Source: Opitutia bacterium
Lineage (GTDB): Bacteria > Verrucomicrobiota > Verrucomicrobiae > Opitutales > UBA953
Assembly: GCA_004558035.1 (NCBI GenBank)
Contig: SFEJ01000004.1
Coordinates: forward strand, 1 to 64,000
Length of the DNA: 64,000 nt
Reading direction: 5' to 3'
The notes beneath the pieces were generated by a model that searched no databases, was not told where the DNA came from, and saw only the letters and a list, made by a program, of their open reading frames with translations. The position numbers and the translations under genes were made by a program. Shown here piece after piece: positions 1-8,600 of this stretch (position 1 is the first letter of the stretch; each line of letters opens with the position of its first letter).

Positions 1-1171
1 GCTCCAGCGCGCCGCTGTCGCGCATGTCGCTCGCGCGCGGCGGTCTGTCCGCGTTCGCGGGGGCGCGGTTCAGCTGCGCGAGCGCGAGCACGGGAACGCC
101 CAAATCGTTCGCGAGCGCCTTCATCTGCTGCGAGTTGAGCGTCGCCCTTTCGTAGGCGTTCGCCTCTCCGGCGTCGCCCGCGATAAGCTGCAGATAATCC
201 ACGACCAGCAAATCGAACGCCTCGCGCCGGAACATCGCGCGAATCTTCGCGAAAAACTTGCTCCGCGGCATGTTGCCGACAAAGCGCAGCCGCTTCGCGA
301 GCTCCCGCCGCTCATCGAAAAGCCGCTCGAAAATCCTGCTCCCGTCTTTTTCCGCGCGTTCCCGCGAGCCGTCCCATATTTTCTGTGACTGCGGAAAGCG
401 GCAGTCCGCAAGGTTCGAGACGATTCTGCGGCAAATCTCCTTGCGCGCCATCTCAAGCGACGCGAAAAGCACCTTCCTTCCTGCACCGAGCGCCGTCGCC
501 GCGACATGCACCGCGAACGCCGTCTTGCCGCACGCGGGGCGAGCCGCGAGCACCAGCACTTCCCCCGCCGAAATTCCCCCGTCGAGCAACGCGTCCACGC
601 CGGTAACGCCGAGCGGCACGCGCTTCGCGTCCACGAATGTTCCCGCGTCCATCGCCCGCGCGTCCGCTGCGAGCTCGCGAAACAAAGCCGCAGCGTCATC
701 GCCTTCGCCGGAAACGCCGCCGCAATGCTCCGGAAAGGTCTCCAGCAGGGCAAGCACGCTTTCGCCGTCATCGTCTCCGCGCTCGTTCCGCTCCAAAGCC
801 GCGCGCAGCACTCTCTCGCGGGCGTCTCGTGCCGCCTCCGCCTTCACGCGCTTCGCAAGCTCCGGAATGTTCATCGACGCCACACCTCCGGCGCGCTTCA
901 CGCTTTCGGTCAGCTCCGCCGCGGAAACGGCGCCCTTCGACGCCTCCGCGACGCTCCGCTCGAAAACATAGCCGCCTTGCGCACGCACCGAACGAATCGC
1001 CTCGAACGCCGCGCCTTCCCGCGCGCCGGCGAAGTCTCCGCCTTTCAGCTCGGCAAGAGCCGCGTCCAAATGTTCGCCGCCTTCCCGCGCGTCCCGCAGC
1101 AGATAGCCGACAAGCTCCGCCTCGGTCTCTCCGCGTCGGTTGTCTCGTTCCTGTTTCTTCGCGTCGGTCAT
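1..1171 (-). CDS. DnaB-like replicative helicase (3-prime end outside the window)
   Basis: The frame reads leftward from ATG at 1171 and runs off the window edge, so the C-terminus is missing. Residues 1-185 are a divergent N-terminal region. A RecA-like ATPase domain follows, with Walker A ARPACGKTA at about 210-218, the DnaB SLEM box right after it, then VVDYLQLIAG (Walker B) and LALAQLNR followed by SDMRDSGALE, all in the DnaB family order. Such proteins unwind DNA at replication forks. Its position at the end of a leftward run of small phage-like genes, read from the integrase end, suggests the island's own replication helicase rather than the chromosomal dnaB. A RadA/KaiC-like assignment is less likely because of the SLEM and QLNR boxes. 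No primase is visible here. Confidence 0.85.
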   Translation of the reverse strand, partial: MTDAKKQERDNRRGETEAELVGYLLRDAREGGEHLDAALAELKGGDFAGAREGAAFEAIRSVRAQGGYVFERSVAEASKGAVSAAELTESVKRAGGVASMNIPELAKRVKAEAARDARERVLRAALERNERGDDDGESVLALLETFPEHCGGVSGEGDDAAALFRELAADARAMDAGTFVDAKRVPLGVTGVDALLDGGISAGEVLVLAARPACGKTAFAVHVAATALGAGRKVLFASLEMARKEICRRIVSNLADCRFPQSQKIWDGSRERAEKDGSRIFERLFDERRELAKRLRFVGNMPRSKFFAKIRAMFRREAFDLLVVDYLQLIAGDAGEANAYERATLNSQQMKALANDLGVPVLALAQLNRAPANADRPPRASDMRDSGALE

Positions 1172-1186
1172 ACTCACGCTCTTTGC

Positions 1187-1807
1187 TCAAAAGCCGAAAT
1201 CGTCTTCCTCTGCGCGGCGCGTCGGCGCTTCACCGCCGAAAGCGTCAGCGCAAAGAGTATTTTCTCCTTTAGGAGAAATACTCTTATTCTTTTCTTTTCT
1301 GTCCGCGTGACAATTTCCGTCCAGCCCGCATAAATCCTCACTTTCGTTCGTCCTCTCGGCGTCCTCTTGGCGTCCAAGCGGCGTCCTCTCGGCATCCGCT
1401 CGGCGTCCTTTGGGAAGATTCTTGCGGCGGTTCCGCTGGCGTTCCGCATCGAGAAATTCTCTGCTCAAGGATTCACTAATCACCTGCGAGCGGATAGTTA
1501 TCGGCAGATTCCCCGAAACCGAAAGCGGTTTCATCGCGAGCTCCAAATCGAACGGCTCCACGGCTATCGATTCGTTCCCGCCGCGTGCCACATTCCTTGA
1601 AAGCCCTTTGACGAAATCGTCTTTTCTTTTCGTGCTGTATCCAGCCGAACAAAGCCAATCGCGCAAGGTCTTCGTCTTTACCCCCGTAGAGGCGAGAATC
1701 TCTAAAATTCGCTCGTATGGCGGTTGCTTCACGCCGAAATCCTTCGCAAGCTCCGCCCTGTCTTCTTGCGAACGAATCTGTTTATACCAGCCTTCCCGCA
1801 TTTTCAT
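1187..1807 (-). CDS. Hypothetical island protein, 206 aa
   Basis: I do not recognise a family. The first 110 residues look folded and mixed alpha-helical. The C-terminal third is hydrophilic, low complexity and contains imperfect tandem repeats of DAERT, encoded by a GGCGTCC-type DNA repeat near 1345-1405. The start is supported by a strong purine-rich ribosome site, GGAGGGAG, just upstream. It lies 15 bp upstream of the helicase gene in the same direction and overlaps the end of the preceding small gene by 26 bp, so it is probably part of the same early or replication operon. A helicase-loader or replication-initiator role is conceivable by position only. Confidence 0.6.
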   Translation of the reverse strand: MKMREGWYKQIRSQEDRAELAKDFGVKQPPYERILEILASTGVKTKTLRDWLCSAGYSTKRKDDFVKGLSRNVARGGNESIAVEPFDLELAMKPLSVSGNLPITIRSQVISESLSREFLDAERQRNRRKNLPKGRRADAERTPLGRQEDAERTNESEDLCGLDGNCHADRKEKNKSISPKGENTLCADAFGGEAPTRRAEEDDFGF

Positions 1808-1976
1808 TCTGCGCTCCCTCCTTCGCCTTCAAGTGTTCTCGAATCTTCAGCAGCTTCGCCGCGCTCCTCTCCGCCGCCTCAAACTCCGCGCTGCTCTTCG
1901 CGGTCATCGCGCGCACGCCGAGGCGGTTTATCATGCGCTCCAGCGCCTCCGCGTCTTGCCCGTGCCTCGTGTTCAT
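1782..1976 (-). CDS. Small helical hypothetical protein, 64 aa
   Basis: Short leftward gene with the strong ribosome site GGAGGTGG before its ATG. It overlaps the 3-prime end of the neighbouring HTH gene by 4 bp (ATGA-type coupling). The product is predicted to be almost wholly helical and charged, with a repeated A-A-E/K pattern and no recognisable domain. Reality is supported by the ribosome site and the tight coupling on both sides, not by homology. Confidence 0.55.
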   Translation of the reverse strand: MNTRHGQDAEALERMINRLGVRAMTAKSSAEFEAAERSAAKLLKIREHLKAKEGAQNENAGRLV

Positions 1977-2182
1977 CGTTTCGCCACCTCCGTTCGGTGT
2001 TCAAGCCACGCGTCGATTTTCGAGACGCGGAAGCGCGGGTCTCCCCGCCCTCCCGAGCCGATGCGGACGCACGGACAGCCCTCACTGATCCAGCGCGCCA
2101 CAGTCCTCGGCGACACGCCGAAAATCTTCTGCAGCTCGGCGCGGTTCACATACGGCTCGAATCCGTTTGCGGTTTCCTTCAT
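1973..2182 (-). CDS. Excisionase/AlpA-like HTH protein (copy 1), 69 aa
   Basis: Compact winged-helix/MerR-type DNA-binding protein of the excisionase family: a helix-turn-helix VNRAELQKIFGVSPRTVARW, then a wing with PRFRVSKIDAWLEH. In the family such proteins act as recombination directionality factors or as activators of integrase genes. I chose ATG at 2182 because GGAAGGAGGC lies just upstream and because it overlaps the preceding HTH gene by four bases (ATGA); a longer in-frame start at 2287 would extend into that gene. It is a clear paralogue of the neighbouring HTH protein, so the pair arose by tandem duplication. Confidence 0.75.
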   Translation of the reverse strand: MKETANGFEPYVNRAELQKIFGVSPRTVARWISEGCPCVRIGSGGRGDPRFRVSKIDAWLEHRTEVAKR

Positions 2183-2406
2183 CGCTCGCCTCCTTCCTGC
2201 GAATAAAGCCACGCGTCCACCTCTTCGAGGCGAAACCGCACTGCCTTGCCGCCGAGACCGGAGGCGCCGATTTTGCGATACGGACATCCGTGTTTCATCC
2301 AGCGCTCAACCGTCCGCACGGAAACATGGAACGCCCGCGCCAATTCCTGCTTGTCCATGAACAGGGAAGCCGTTTCCCCGTTCCCGTTGTCTTTGGTGTT
2401 ACCCAT
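2179..2406 (-). CDS. Excisionase/AlpA-like HTH protein (copy 2), 75 aa
   Basis: Same fold as the adjacent gene: MDKQELARAFHVSVRTVERW as the helix-turn-helix and VRFRLEEVDAWLYS as the wing and recognition tail. The start at 2406 has AGAAGGAAAGAG upstream; an in-frame ATG at 2541 would add an unlikely basic leader. It is the first gene after the terminator at 2566-2597 and probably begins the leftward operon ending in the DnaB-like helicase. One copy could regulate and the other promote excision; the sequence alone does not say which. Confidence 0.75.
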   Translation of the reverse strand: MGNTKDNGNGETASLFMDKQELARAFHVSVRTVERWMKHGCPYRKIGASGLGGKAVRFRLEEVDAWLYSQEGGER

Positions 2407-2565
2407 ATTGTTCTCTTTCCTTCTGCGGTCTGCGCCGCATCGCCGCCCTCCAAGACGAGCCTCACAGACCCCTGCGAAGTATCTTCCCGTCTCGAAGTGT
2501 CCGCAGGATAGCAAAAACGGGCGATTCCATTTCCCCCCCACTTTGTAGCCCTTTATTTATGCGGG

Positions 2566-2597
2566 AAAAAAGCATCCGCCTCATACGAAGCGGATGC
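2566..2597 (-). terminator. Rho-independent terminator after the 346-aa island gene
   Basis: Read on the minus strand, an 8-bp stem GCATCCGC/GCGGATGC with a 10-nt loop is followed by six T. It sits 22 bp past the stop of the gene ending at 2619 and separates it from the HTH-helicase operon. Confidence 0.85.
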
Positions 2598-2618
2598 CGA
2601 AAATCTCTGAATCTTTGC

Positions 2619-3659
2619 CTACAAGGTTGAGAAATTGCCTCTGACAGTCCTTTCCGTTGTGCCGTAGTGTGCTGCGATTCCTCCGTTCGTCCAACCATGG
2701 ATTTTCAGCTCTCGAAATTTTCCTGCGTCGAGGAATTTCATCAGGGGCTCGCATTTTTCTTTTCGCGGACAGGCGAAATCTCCTCGCTCCAGTTTGCTCC
2801 AAAAATGGAGCGGAGGGATGGAAAGGCGGGCAATCATTATTTGAAAAAAAGGGAACAACCTTGAAAATTTCACTCCGTCGAAGTTTATGTTGGAAAATCC
2901 TGCCGAAGTATAAACATCTTTCAGCTGTTCATACGCATAGGGCATTTCGTCGGGAAACCTTTCCGCCAAAAACCGCAGGGAGCACAGGGCACCATCGTAA
3001 AAAGCAAGCCTTCCCGTATAGTTTTCCAAAGTGTCCATGAGAAACTCAACTTTTTTTGATTTTCCGCGTCCTCGCATAAACTGCACCGTCGCACGCCCGA
3101 GGGGAACTTTCTTTATTTGCGCTTGGTTTTTTGGCGAGAAACCGTTTCTAAGCGAGGAAGTCAATGCTCCTGCGCAATAAACACTCTTGTCTTCTTCCGG
3201 AACATAAAATGCAAACGGCAAGAGTTTTTCTTCGACAAACTCAACGGCGTATTCTGTCCCGTTTGGAGTTTTTAAAAGATCTTCCGCAGAAGTCTGAATA
3301 TCCCTCAAGATCGCATCATTCGCGAGCTCGTCCTTGAAGGCGCCTCTTCTTCGGTAAAACTCCAACGCGATTATGTTGGCGAGAGCCAAAGGATGCAAAA
3401 CTCTTGATTTAAAAAATCCTCGGCTAAAGACTATATATTCCGGAACCGGTTTCCCTTCTTCTCCTTTGCTTCTGTAAACGAAAGTTATTCCGTTTTCAGA
3501 GAATGCGTTTCTCGTTTTGCTGGCGTTGTCGCTTGAAAGATCGCTGACTTTCATCACTCCGTATTTTTCATCGTCACGGAGGACAGGCAACGGTTCTTCA
3601 GTAGTATGCGAGGATTCGTTAGCCGTATGGATTTCTTGCTGTTCTGTCAGATTTTGCAT
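2619..3659 (-). CDS. Hypothetical island protein, 346 aa, with C-terminal HTH-like tail
   Basis: I do not recognise a family. The gene is visibly less GC-rich than its surroundings and contains none of the CGTTCCCG octamers common elsewhere, both signs of recent acquisition. The middle of the protein has aromatic-rich blocks. The last 25 residues (WTNGGIAAHYGTTERTVRG) look like a helix-turn-helix of the kind found in phage regulators and terminase small subunits. I prefer ATG 3659; an upstream in-frame ATG at 3701 is possible. No good ribosome site is seen for either. It sits between the integrase and the excisionase-like genes, where phages and satellites often carry a regulator. Confidence 0.6.
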   Translation of the reverse strand: MQNLTEQQEIHTANESSHTTEEPLPVLRDDEKYGVMKVSDLSSDNASKTRNAFSENGITFVYRSKGEEGKPVPEYIVFSRGFFKSRVLHPLALANIIALEFYRRRGAFKDELANDAILRDIQTSAEDLLKTPNGTEYAVEFVEEKLLPFAFYVPEEDKSVYCAGALTSSLRNGFSPKNQAQIKKVPLGRATVQFMRGRGKSKKVEFLMDTLENYTGRLAFYDGALCSLRFLAERFPDEMPYAYEQLKDVYTSAGFSNINFDGVKFSRLFPFFQIMIARLSIPPLHFWSKLERGDFACPRKEKCEPLMKFLDAGKFRELKIHGWTNGGIAAHYGTTERTVRGNFSTL

Positions 3660-3975
3660 TTGCTCGCGTGATTTTACCCGTGCCGCCGGATAATGCAACA
3701 CTCATTCCGCCGTTCCGCGCCGACGCGCTAAGATTCAAGCCTCACGAAGACATCGAGAATTTTTTCCGGCGCAAAATTCCCGCGTTCCCCCTCCTGTTCG
3801 CGCGGCTCGTCGTTTTGGGGCTCTCCCCCTGTCGCGTCGCAGACCCCCTCCCCGTGCCTCAATACACAATACTCGCGCGCGGGCGCACGCAATGCCTTTC
3901 GGCACGCGTCCCTGCCTTTGCTCCTGCGTCCCTCGCGTTCCCGTGTCCGCTTGTCCGCTTTCGTTCAAAACGCCT
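3660..3975. other. Gene-free stretch between integrase and the 346-aa gene
   Basis: No convincing gene. On the minus strand an open stretch ends at a stop near 3735 and could be a decayed C-terminal fragment, but it has no start, no ribosome site and no recognisable motif. Very G- and C-rich tracts (CCCCCTC, GGGGAGGGGG) occur around 3785-3855. Confidence 0.4.
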
Positions 3976-5454
3976 TCAAATCGCCGCCGCTTCGCCGCGT
4001 GCGCCTGTTTCTTCGTGGTTGCTCGAACTCGGGCTTCCTGCCCCCGCCGCGCCTCGGGAACGCGCCTTCTTGCCCTCGCGCGAAAACGCAATCGCCTTCC
4101 CGTCGCTCACGGGCGGCATAATGCCGAAATAATCCTTCGCGTCCTGCTTGCTCATCGCCGCCTTGTAAAACTCGCCTTGAATCTTCCTGTCGTGCCCAGC
4201 CCATTGCGCCGCAAGGAACTCGTTGTGAAGCACGCACATCGCCGAAATCGCCGTATGCCGAAACGCATTCTCCGGCTTCGACGCGCCCGTCCGCTTCATC
4301 GCCCGTTCGAGTGAATGCTGCACGAACGCCAGCCGCCGACGCTCTTTTATGTTCGCCGCCGCGTCCGCGGGAACGGGAACGCCAATCAGAAACGCGTCCG
4401 CGTCCGGAACGCCACGCGCCGCCGCGTAGGCGTCCAGCCACGCCGCGAGATTGTCCGGAAGCGGAACGCTGCGCGCCTGTGTCGTTTTCGTAAGAGCCTT
4501 CGCCAAGTAGAGAATGCCGGCGTCGCGCCGAATGTCCTTCCACCGCAAACGGGCGACCTCGGCGTTTCGCACCCCGCAAAACATCTGAACCGCCACCGCA
4601 GGAACCGCGTCCCGCTCGTGCTCCCAAAGGTCAGCGAGCAACGCCCGCGCGTCCTTCACGCTCATGATTTGCGGCTCATCAAGATTGCGCACGCTCGCCA
4701 CCTCATACTTCCGGAGCGGATTCTTCAGCTGCAGGGCTTGCGGTCTGTCCTCGTTCGCCGCTTCATACCACCACGCGAAAATTCCCTTCAGCATCTTCTG
4801 CCAATGCGCCCGCGTCGCGTCCGCCATAGCCTCGCCGCGCTTCCGGCGCCCCGAAACGCTCTGCTCGACCGCCGCCTCCGCGTCCGCTTCCGTAATGTCC
4901 GCAAGCTTCTTGCTCCCGCCGTCCTTGAGGCGGAGCGCCGGCGCCTTCACCAGCACCGCGACCTTCTTGAACTGCCGCGCCCTCATGTTCTCGCTCCAAT
5001 CGCCGCGTCGCTCCTTGTGTTCGAGAAACCGGAACGCGACCTCCTCGAATGTCGGCGTGTCCGTCTGTTCGCGTTCCCGCTCGACGATTTCGCGCAGAAT
5101 CTCGTCCAGCTTCCGCGGCGGTCTCCCGCGAAGCGTCTCCTCCTCGACGAACTCCCGCCAAACCTTCAGCGCGGCTTCCTCCTCCTTGCGGAGCGCCCCG
5201 AATCCCGCGCCCGCCTGTTCGCCTATCTTGTTCGCTTCCCGCGCCGCCGCGTTCGCCTTCGCGTAGTCCTCCACCTTGTAGAAACGCCGGACAACCTTCT
5301 TGCCCTCCTTCACGGAAAGGCAAAGCATCTTTCGCGACGCGTAATAGCAGACGCTCGCCGTCTTGCCCTTTTCCAAACCGAGCCAGCCGCGCCCGCTCTT
5401 CACCGCGGGAACATGCTCGAACTCCTTGCCAACTTTCACTCTTTTTTCTGCCAT
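3976..5454 (-). CDS. Tyrosine recombinase (phage-type integrase)
   Basis: 492 aa. An N-terminal arm-binding region (1-130) is followed by a SAM-like core-binding domain (about 135-250) and a catalytic domain (about 262-450). Visible catalytic residues are Arg296 in CGVRNAEVARL, a Lys near 319-323, the box NAFRH at 396-400, Gly-His at 420-421 and the nucleophile Tyr430 in GEFYKA. The usual first His of the HxxR box is Asn396, a variant I believe occurs in other phage integrases. The last 40 residues are low complexity. The gene reads away from an ssrA 3-prime remnant about 90 bp upstream of its start, the normal position of an integrase beside its attachment site. Confidence 0.93.
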   Translation of the reverse strand: MAEKRVKVGKEFEHVPAVKSGRGWLGLEKGKTASVCYYASRKMLCLSVKEGKKVVRRFYKVEDYAKANAAAREANKIGEQAGAGFGALRKEEEAALKVWREFVEEETLRGRPPRKLDEILREIVEREREQTDTPTFEEVAFRFLEHKERRGDWSENMRARQFKKVAVLVKAPALRLKDGGSKKLADITEADAEAAVEQSVSGRRKRGEAMADATRAHWQKMLKGIFAWWYEAANEDRPQALQLKNPLRKYEVASVRNLDEPQIMSVKDARALLADLWEHERDAVPAVAVQMFCGVRNAEVARLRWKDIRRDAGILYLAKALTKTTQARSVPLPDNLAAWLDAYAAARGVPDADAFLIGVPVPADAAANIKERRRLAFVQHSLERAMKRTGASKPENAFRHTAISAMCVLHNEFLAAQWAGHDRKIQGEFYKAAMSKQDAKDYFGIMPPVSDGKAIAFSREGKKARSRGAAGAGSPSSSNHEETGARGEAAAI

Positions 5455-5545
5455 GATTCGACGCTATGCGCCGCCTTCCGCCCTTGCAAGCATTTTCGCA
5501 CTTTTTACGCACTTTATGCTTCCGCCCTATATTTCATGCGTCTTG

Positions 5546-5568
5546 TTGGCTCCCGATCATCTCCACCA
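5546..5568 (+). other. ssrA (tmRNA) 3-prime-end remnant, putative attR
   Basis: The segment ends in CTCCACCA, and its preceding bases (TTGGCTCCCGATCAT) line up with the T-arm and acceptor end of tmRNA (GTTC..CTCCCG....CTCCACCA in E. coli). A terminator hairpin follows 16 bp later. The rest of the tmRNA is absent from this side. With an integrase 90 bp away, this is best read as the right attachment site of an island inserted in the 3-prime end of ssrA; the intact gene should lie at the island's other end, outside the window. The remnant is short, so exact att boundaries are unknown. Confidence 0.7.
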
Positions 5569-5584
5569 TTTTCCTTCCCAAATC

Positions 5585-5624
5585 GCCCGCAATCCCGCAT
5601 AAACAAAGGGATTGCGGGCTTTTT
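5585..5624 (+). terminator. Terminator, probably the original ssrA terminator
   Basis: Perfect 12-bp stem GCCCGCAATCCC/GGGATTGCGGGC, an 11-nt loop (GCATAAACAAA) and five T on the plus strand. Its place just after the tmRNA 3-prime remnant suggests it ended ssrA before the island inserted. The loop resembles that of the tRNA-Glu terminator at 56825. Confidence 0.85.
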
Positions 5625-5674
5625 CGCGTCTTTCCGCCCTCCGCGAAAATGCCCGCGCGGGAACGCCGCGGCGG

Positions 5675-8600
5675 CTACGCGTCGGCGCGGGCGAGCTCGT
5701 CGCGGGCGTTCTTGATCATGAAGTGGAGGCGGTTGAGGACGTTCGCCTCGGAGGTGCCCGAATCGAAGTCGAGGAAGAGCAGGTTCATCTTCGGGTAGAG
5801 GCGCTTCACGCGCTTTTCGACGCCTTTCGCCACGATGTGGTTCGCGATGCAGCCGAAGGGCTGCAGCGAGACGGCGTTGTTCACGCCGTGCTCCGCGAAC
5901 GAGGCGAACTCCGCGGGAATGAGCCAGCCTTCGCCGAACTGCGCCGCGAGGTTCACGATCGCGCCGCCCTTCTTCGCCTTTTCCTCGATGCTCCCGAAGG
6001 GCCGGTAGCGGCGGAACGCGCGGCACGCCCTGTCCGCCTTCGCGATCGCGGAGCGCGCGATCATCGAGAACGCGAGCGTGAAGCCCCAGGTGCGCAGCGA
6101 GCGGTGCGCGAGGTTGAGCTTCACGTTGATCTTGTTGTTCACGATGTCCTGAATCATGAAGTCCGTGACGTTCGGAATGATCGGCTCCACGCCGTTTTCG
6201 ACGAGCCACGACACGACGTTCTTGTGCGAGAACGAATTGTATTTGACGAAGATCTCGCCGACGATGCCGATCGCGGGAACGCGTTCCGCGCGCACGGGAA
6301 CGGCGTCGAACTCCTCCGCCGCGCGGCGCAGCAGGCGGAACATCTCGCTCACGCGGTTCCAGCGCACGCAGGGAATGAGCGCCGCCATGTAGCTGTCGCG
6401 CAGCTTCGCCGCCGTTCCCGCGACCTGTTCGCGCACGACGGTCGAGTAGTACATCTGCGAAATGCAGTCGCCGAAGACGATCGCGGAGACGGCGCGCTTG
6501 GCGATCTTCGACAGCGAGAAGCGCATGCCCGGCTGGTCGTTGATCGGCGAAGTGCCCACGCCGAGCGCGACGACGGGAACGTCGCCGTAGCCCGCGTTCG
6601 CGAGCGCCTTCTTGATGAGCGTGAGGTAGTTCGTCGCGCGGCACTGCCCGCCCGTCTGCGAAATGCCGACGGCGACTTCGTCGCGGTCGTATTTTCCGGA
6701 ATCGAGCGCCTTGACGATGTCGCCCACGCACAGCGTCGCCGGATAGCAGATTTCGTTGTTGGAATGCTTCAGCCCGTATTCGACGGTCTGCTCGTCGCTC
6801 GGCGGGAGCATGACCGCCTTGTAGCCGCAGGATTCGAGCGCGGGCTTGATGATCGGCGAAAGGTATCCGGAAATGAACGGGTAGAGAATCGTGCGGCGGC
6901 GGTCCTCGTCGCGGAAGACGGCGGTGTGCTTCGGCGGCGTACGGCGCGCGCGCGTTCCCGCGAGCCCGCTCTTGAACTTGAGGCTCTCGATCAGCGAACG
7001 CAGGCGCAGCTTGAGCGAGCCGACGTTGTTCACGTCGTCGATCTTTAGGATCGTGATGTTCTTCCCGCCGCGGCGGAGAATGTCCGAGACCTCGTCGATG
7101 ATGAACGCGTCGGGCCCGCAACCGAACGACGTCATCTGCACGTAGTGCACGGAGGCGTCCGCCTCGGCGACGAAGCGCGCCGCCTTGAGGATGCGCGTGA
7201 CGTAGGTCCACTGCAGCACGCCGTTGATGCCGTCGAGCGCGTCGTCGTCGGAAAAGCGCACAACGTCCTCGGTGACGACGTCCGCGCCGAAGTCCGCCGC
7301 CATGTCGGAGATCTTGTGCTGCACGAGCGGGTCCGTGTGATACGGGCGCCCGGCGAGCAGCAGAGTCATGCGGCCGTTCTTCCGCGCGTTCTCGAGAATG
7401 CTCTTCGCCTTGTCGCAGAGCTCGTGCGTGAATTTGCGCTGCGCGTTGAGCGCGACGGAGAACGCCGGCTCGAAGACGTGCTTCGGCACGCCGAGCCCGT
7501 GCAGATATTTGTAGCAGGCGCGGCGGAGCAGCTTTTCGTCGGAAAACGTGACGACGGGCGAATCCAGCGGCACGCCGTATTTTTCGCGCGTCTCCATCGC
7601 GGAGGCGATGACCTGCGAATAGCTCGAAACGATCGGACAGTTGAAGCTGCCGTTCGCCTCCTTGTCCTCCATGCGTTCCCGCACGACGTAGGGCATGAAG
7701 ATGCGCTCGACCTTGCGGTTGACGAGGTCGAGCACGTGCCCGTGCGTCAGCTTCGCGGGGAAGCAGATGTTGTCGGACATCACGGAATGCAGCCCCTTTT
7801 CGTAAAGCGGCATCGTCGAAGTCGCCGAGAGCACGACGTCGAATCCGCACTCCGTCAGCAGCGCGTTCCAGAACGGGAAGTTCTCGAACGCGTTGAGCGC
7901 GCGCGGAATCCCGATCCGGCGCTTCGGCGTTCCCGCGGGAACGTTTTTTTCGGAAGACGCGGCGCGCTCCGCGGGAACGGCGCAGCGGCGGAAGATGCGC
8001 GAATACTTGAACGCGTACATGTTCTCGCCCTTGCGGAAGTCGCCGCCCTTGTTCGTGAAGATCTTCTCGCACTTGTTCCCGGAATAATACGTGTTCCCGT
8101 TGTCGAAAAGGAACTCGCGCACCTGACAGCGGTTCGTGCAGCCCGGGCACGTGAGCTGCTTTTCCTTGTAGGCGTTGTGACGGGCGAGGCGTTCGAGCGG
8201 CGTTCCTGCGGCGTCCGCGTCCTCATTCGCCGCCGCCGGAGCGGACTTCGCGAAATGCTCCGACGCGACGAGCGCGCAGCCGTAGGCGCCCATCAGCTCG
8301 GGCATGTTCGTGAAGACGACGGACTTCCCCGTCAGCACCTCGAACGCGCGCACGACCGAGAGATTGCGGAACGTGCCGCCCTGCACGACGATGTTGTCGC
8401 CGAGCTCGGAGACGTCGCGGATCTTCAGCACCTTGTGCAGGCAGTTCTTGACGATGGAGAAGCTCAGCCCCGCCGCGATGTCGGGAACGCCCGCGCCCTC
8501 GCGCAGGCACTGCTTGACCTTCGAGTTCATGAACACCGTGCAGCGCGTGCCCAGATCGCACGGCGCCTCGGAGAAGCACGCCATGCGCGCGAACTCCGCC

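Noticed and set aside
5541..5570. A tRNA 3-prime end at the island boundary
   Set aside because: The T-loop does not fit the tRNA consensus, while the CTCCACCA ending and the bases before it fit tmRNA better.
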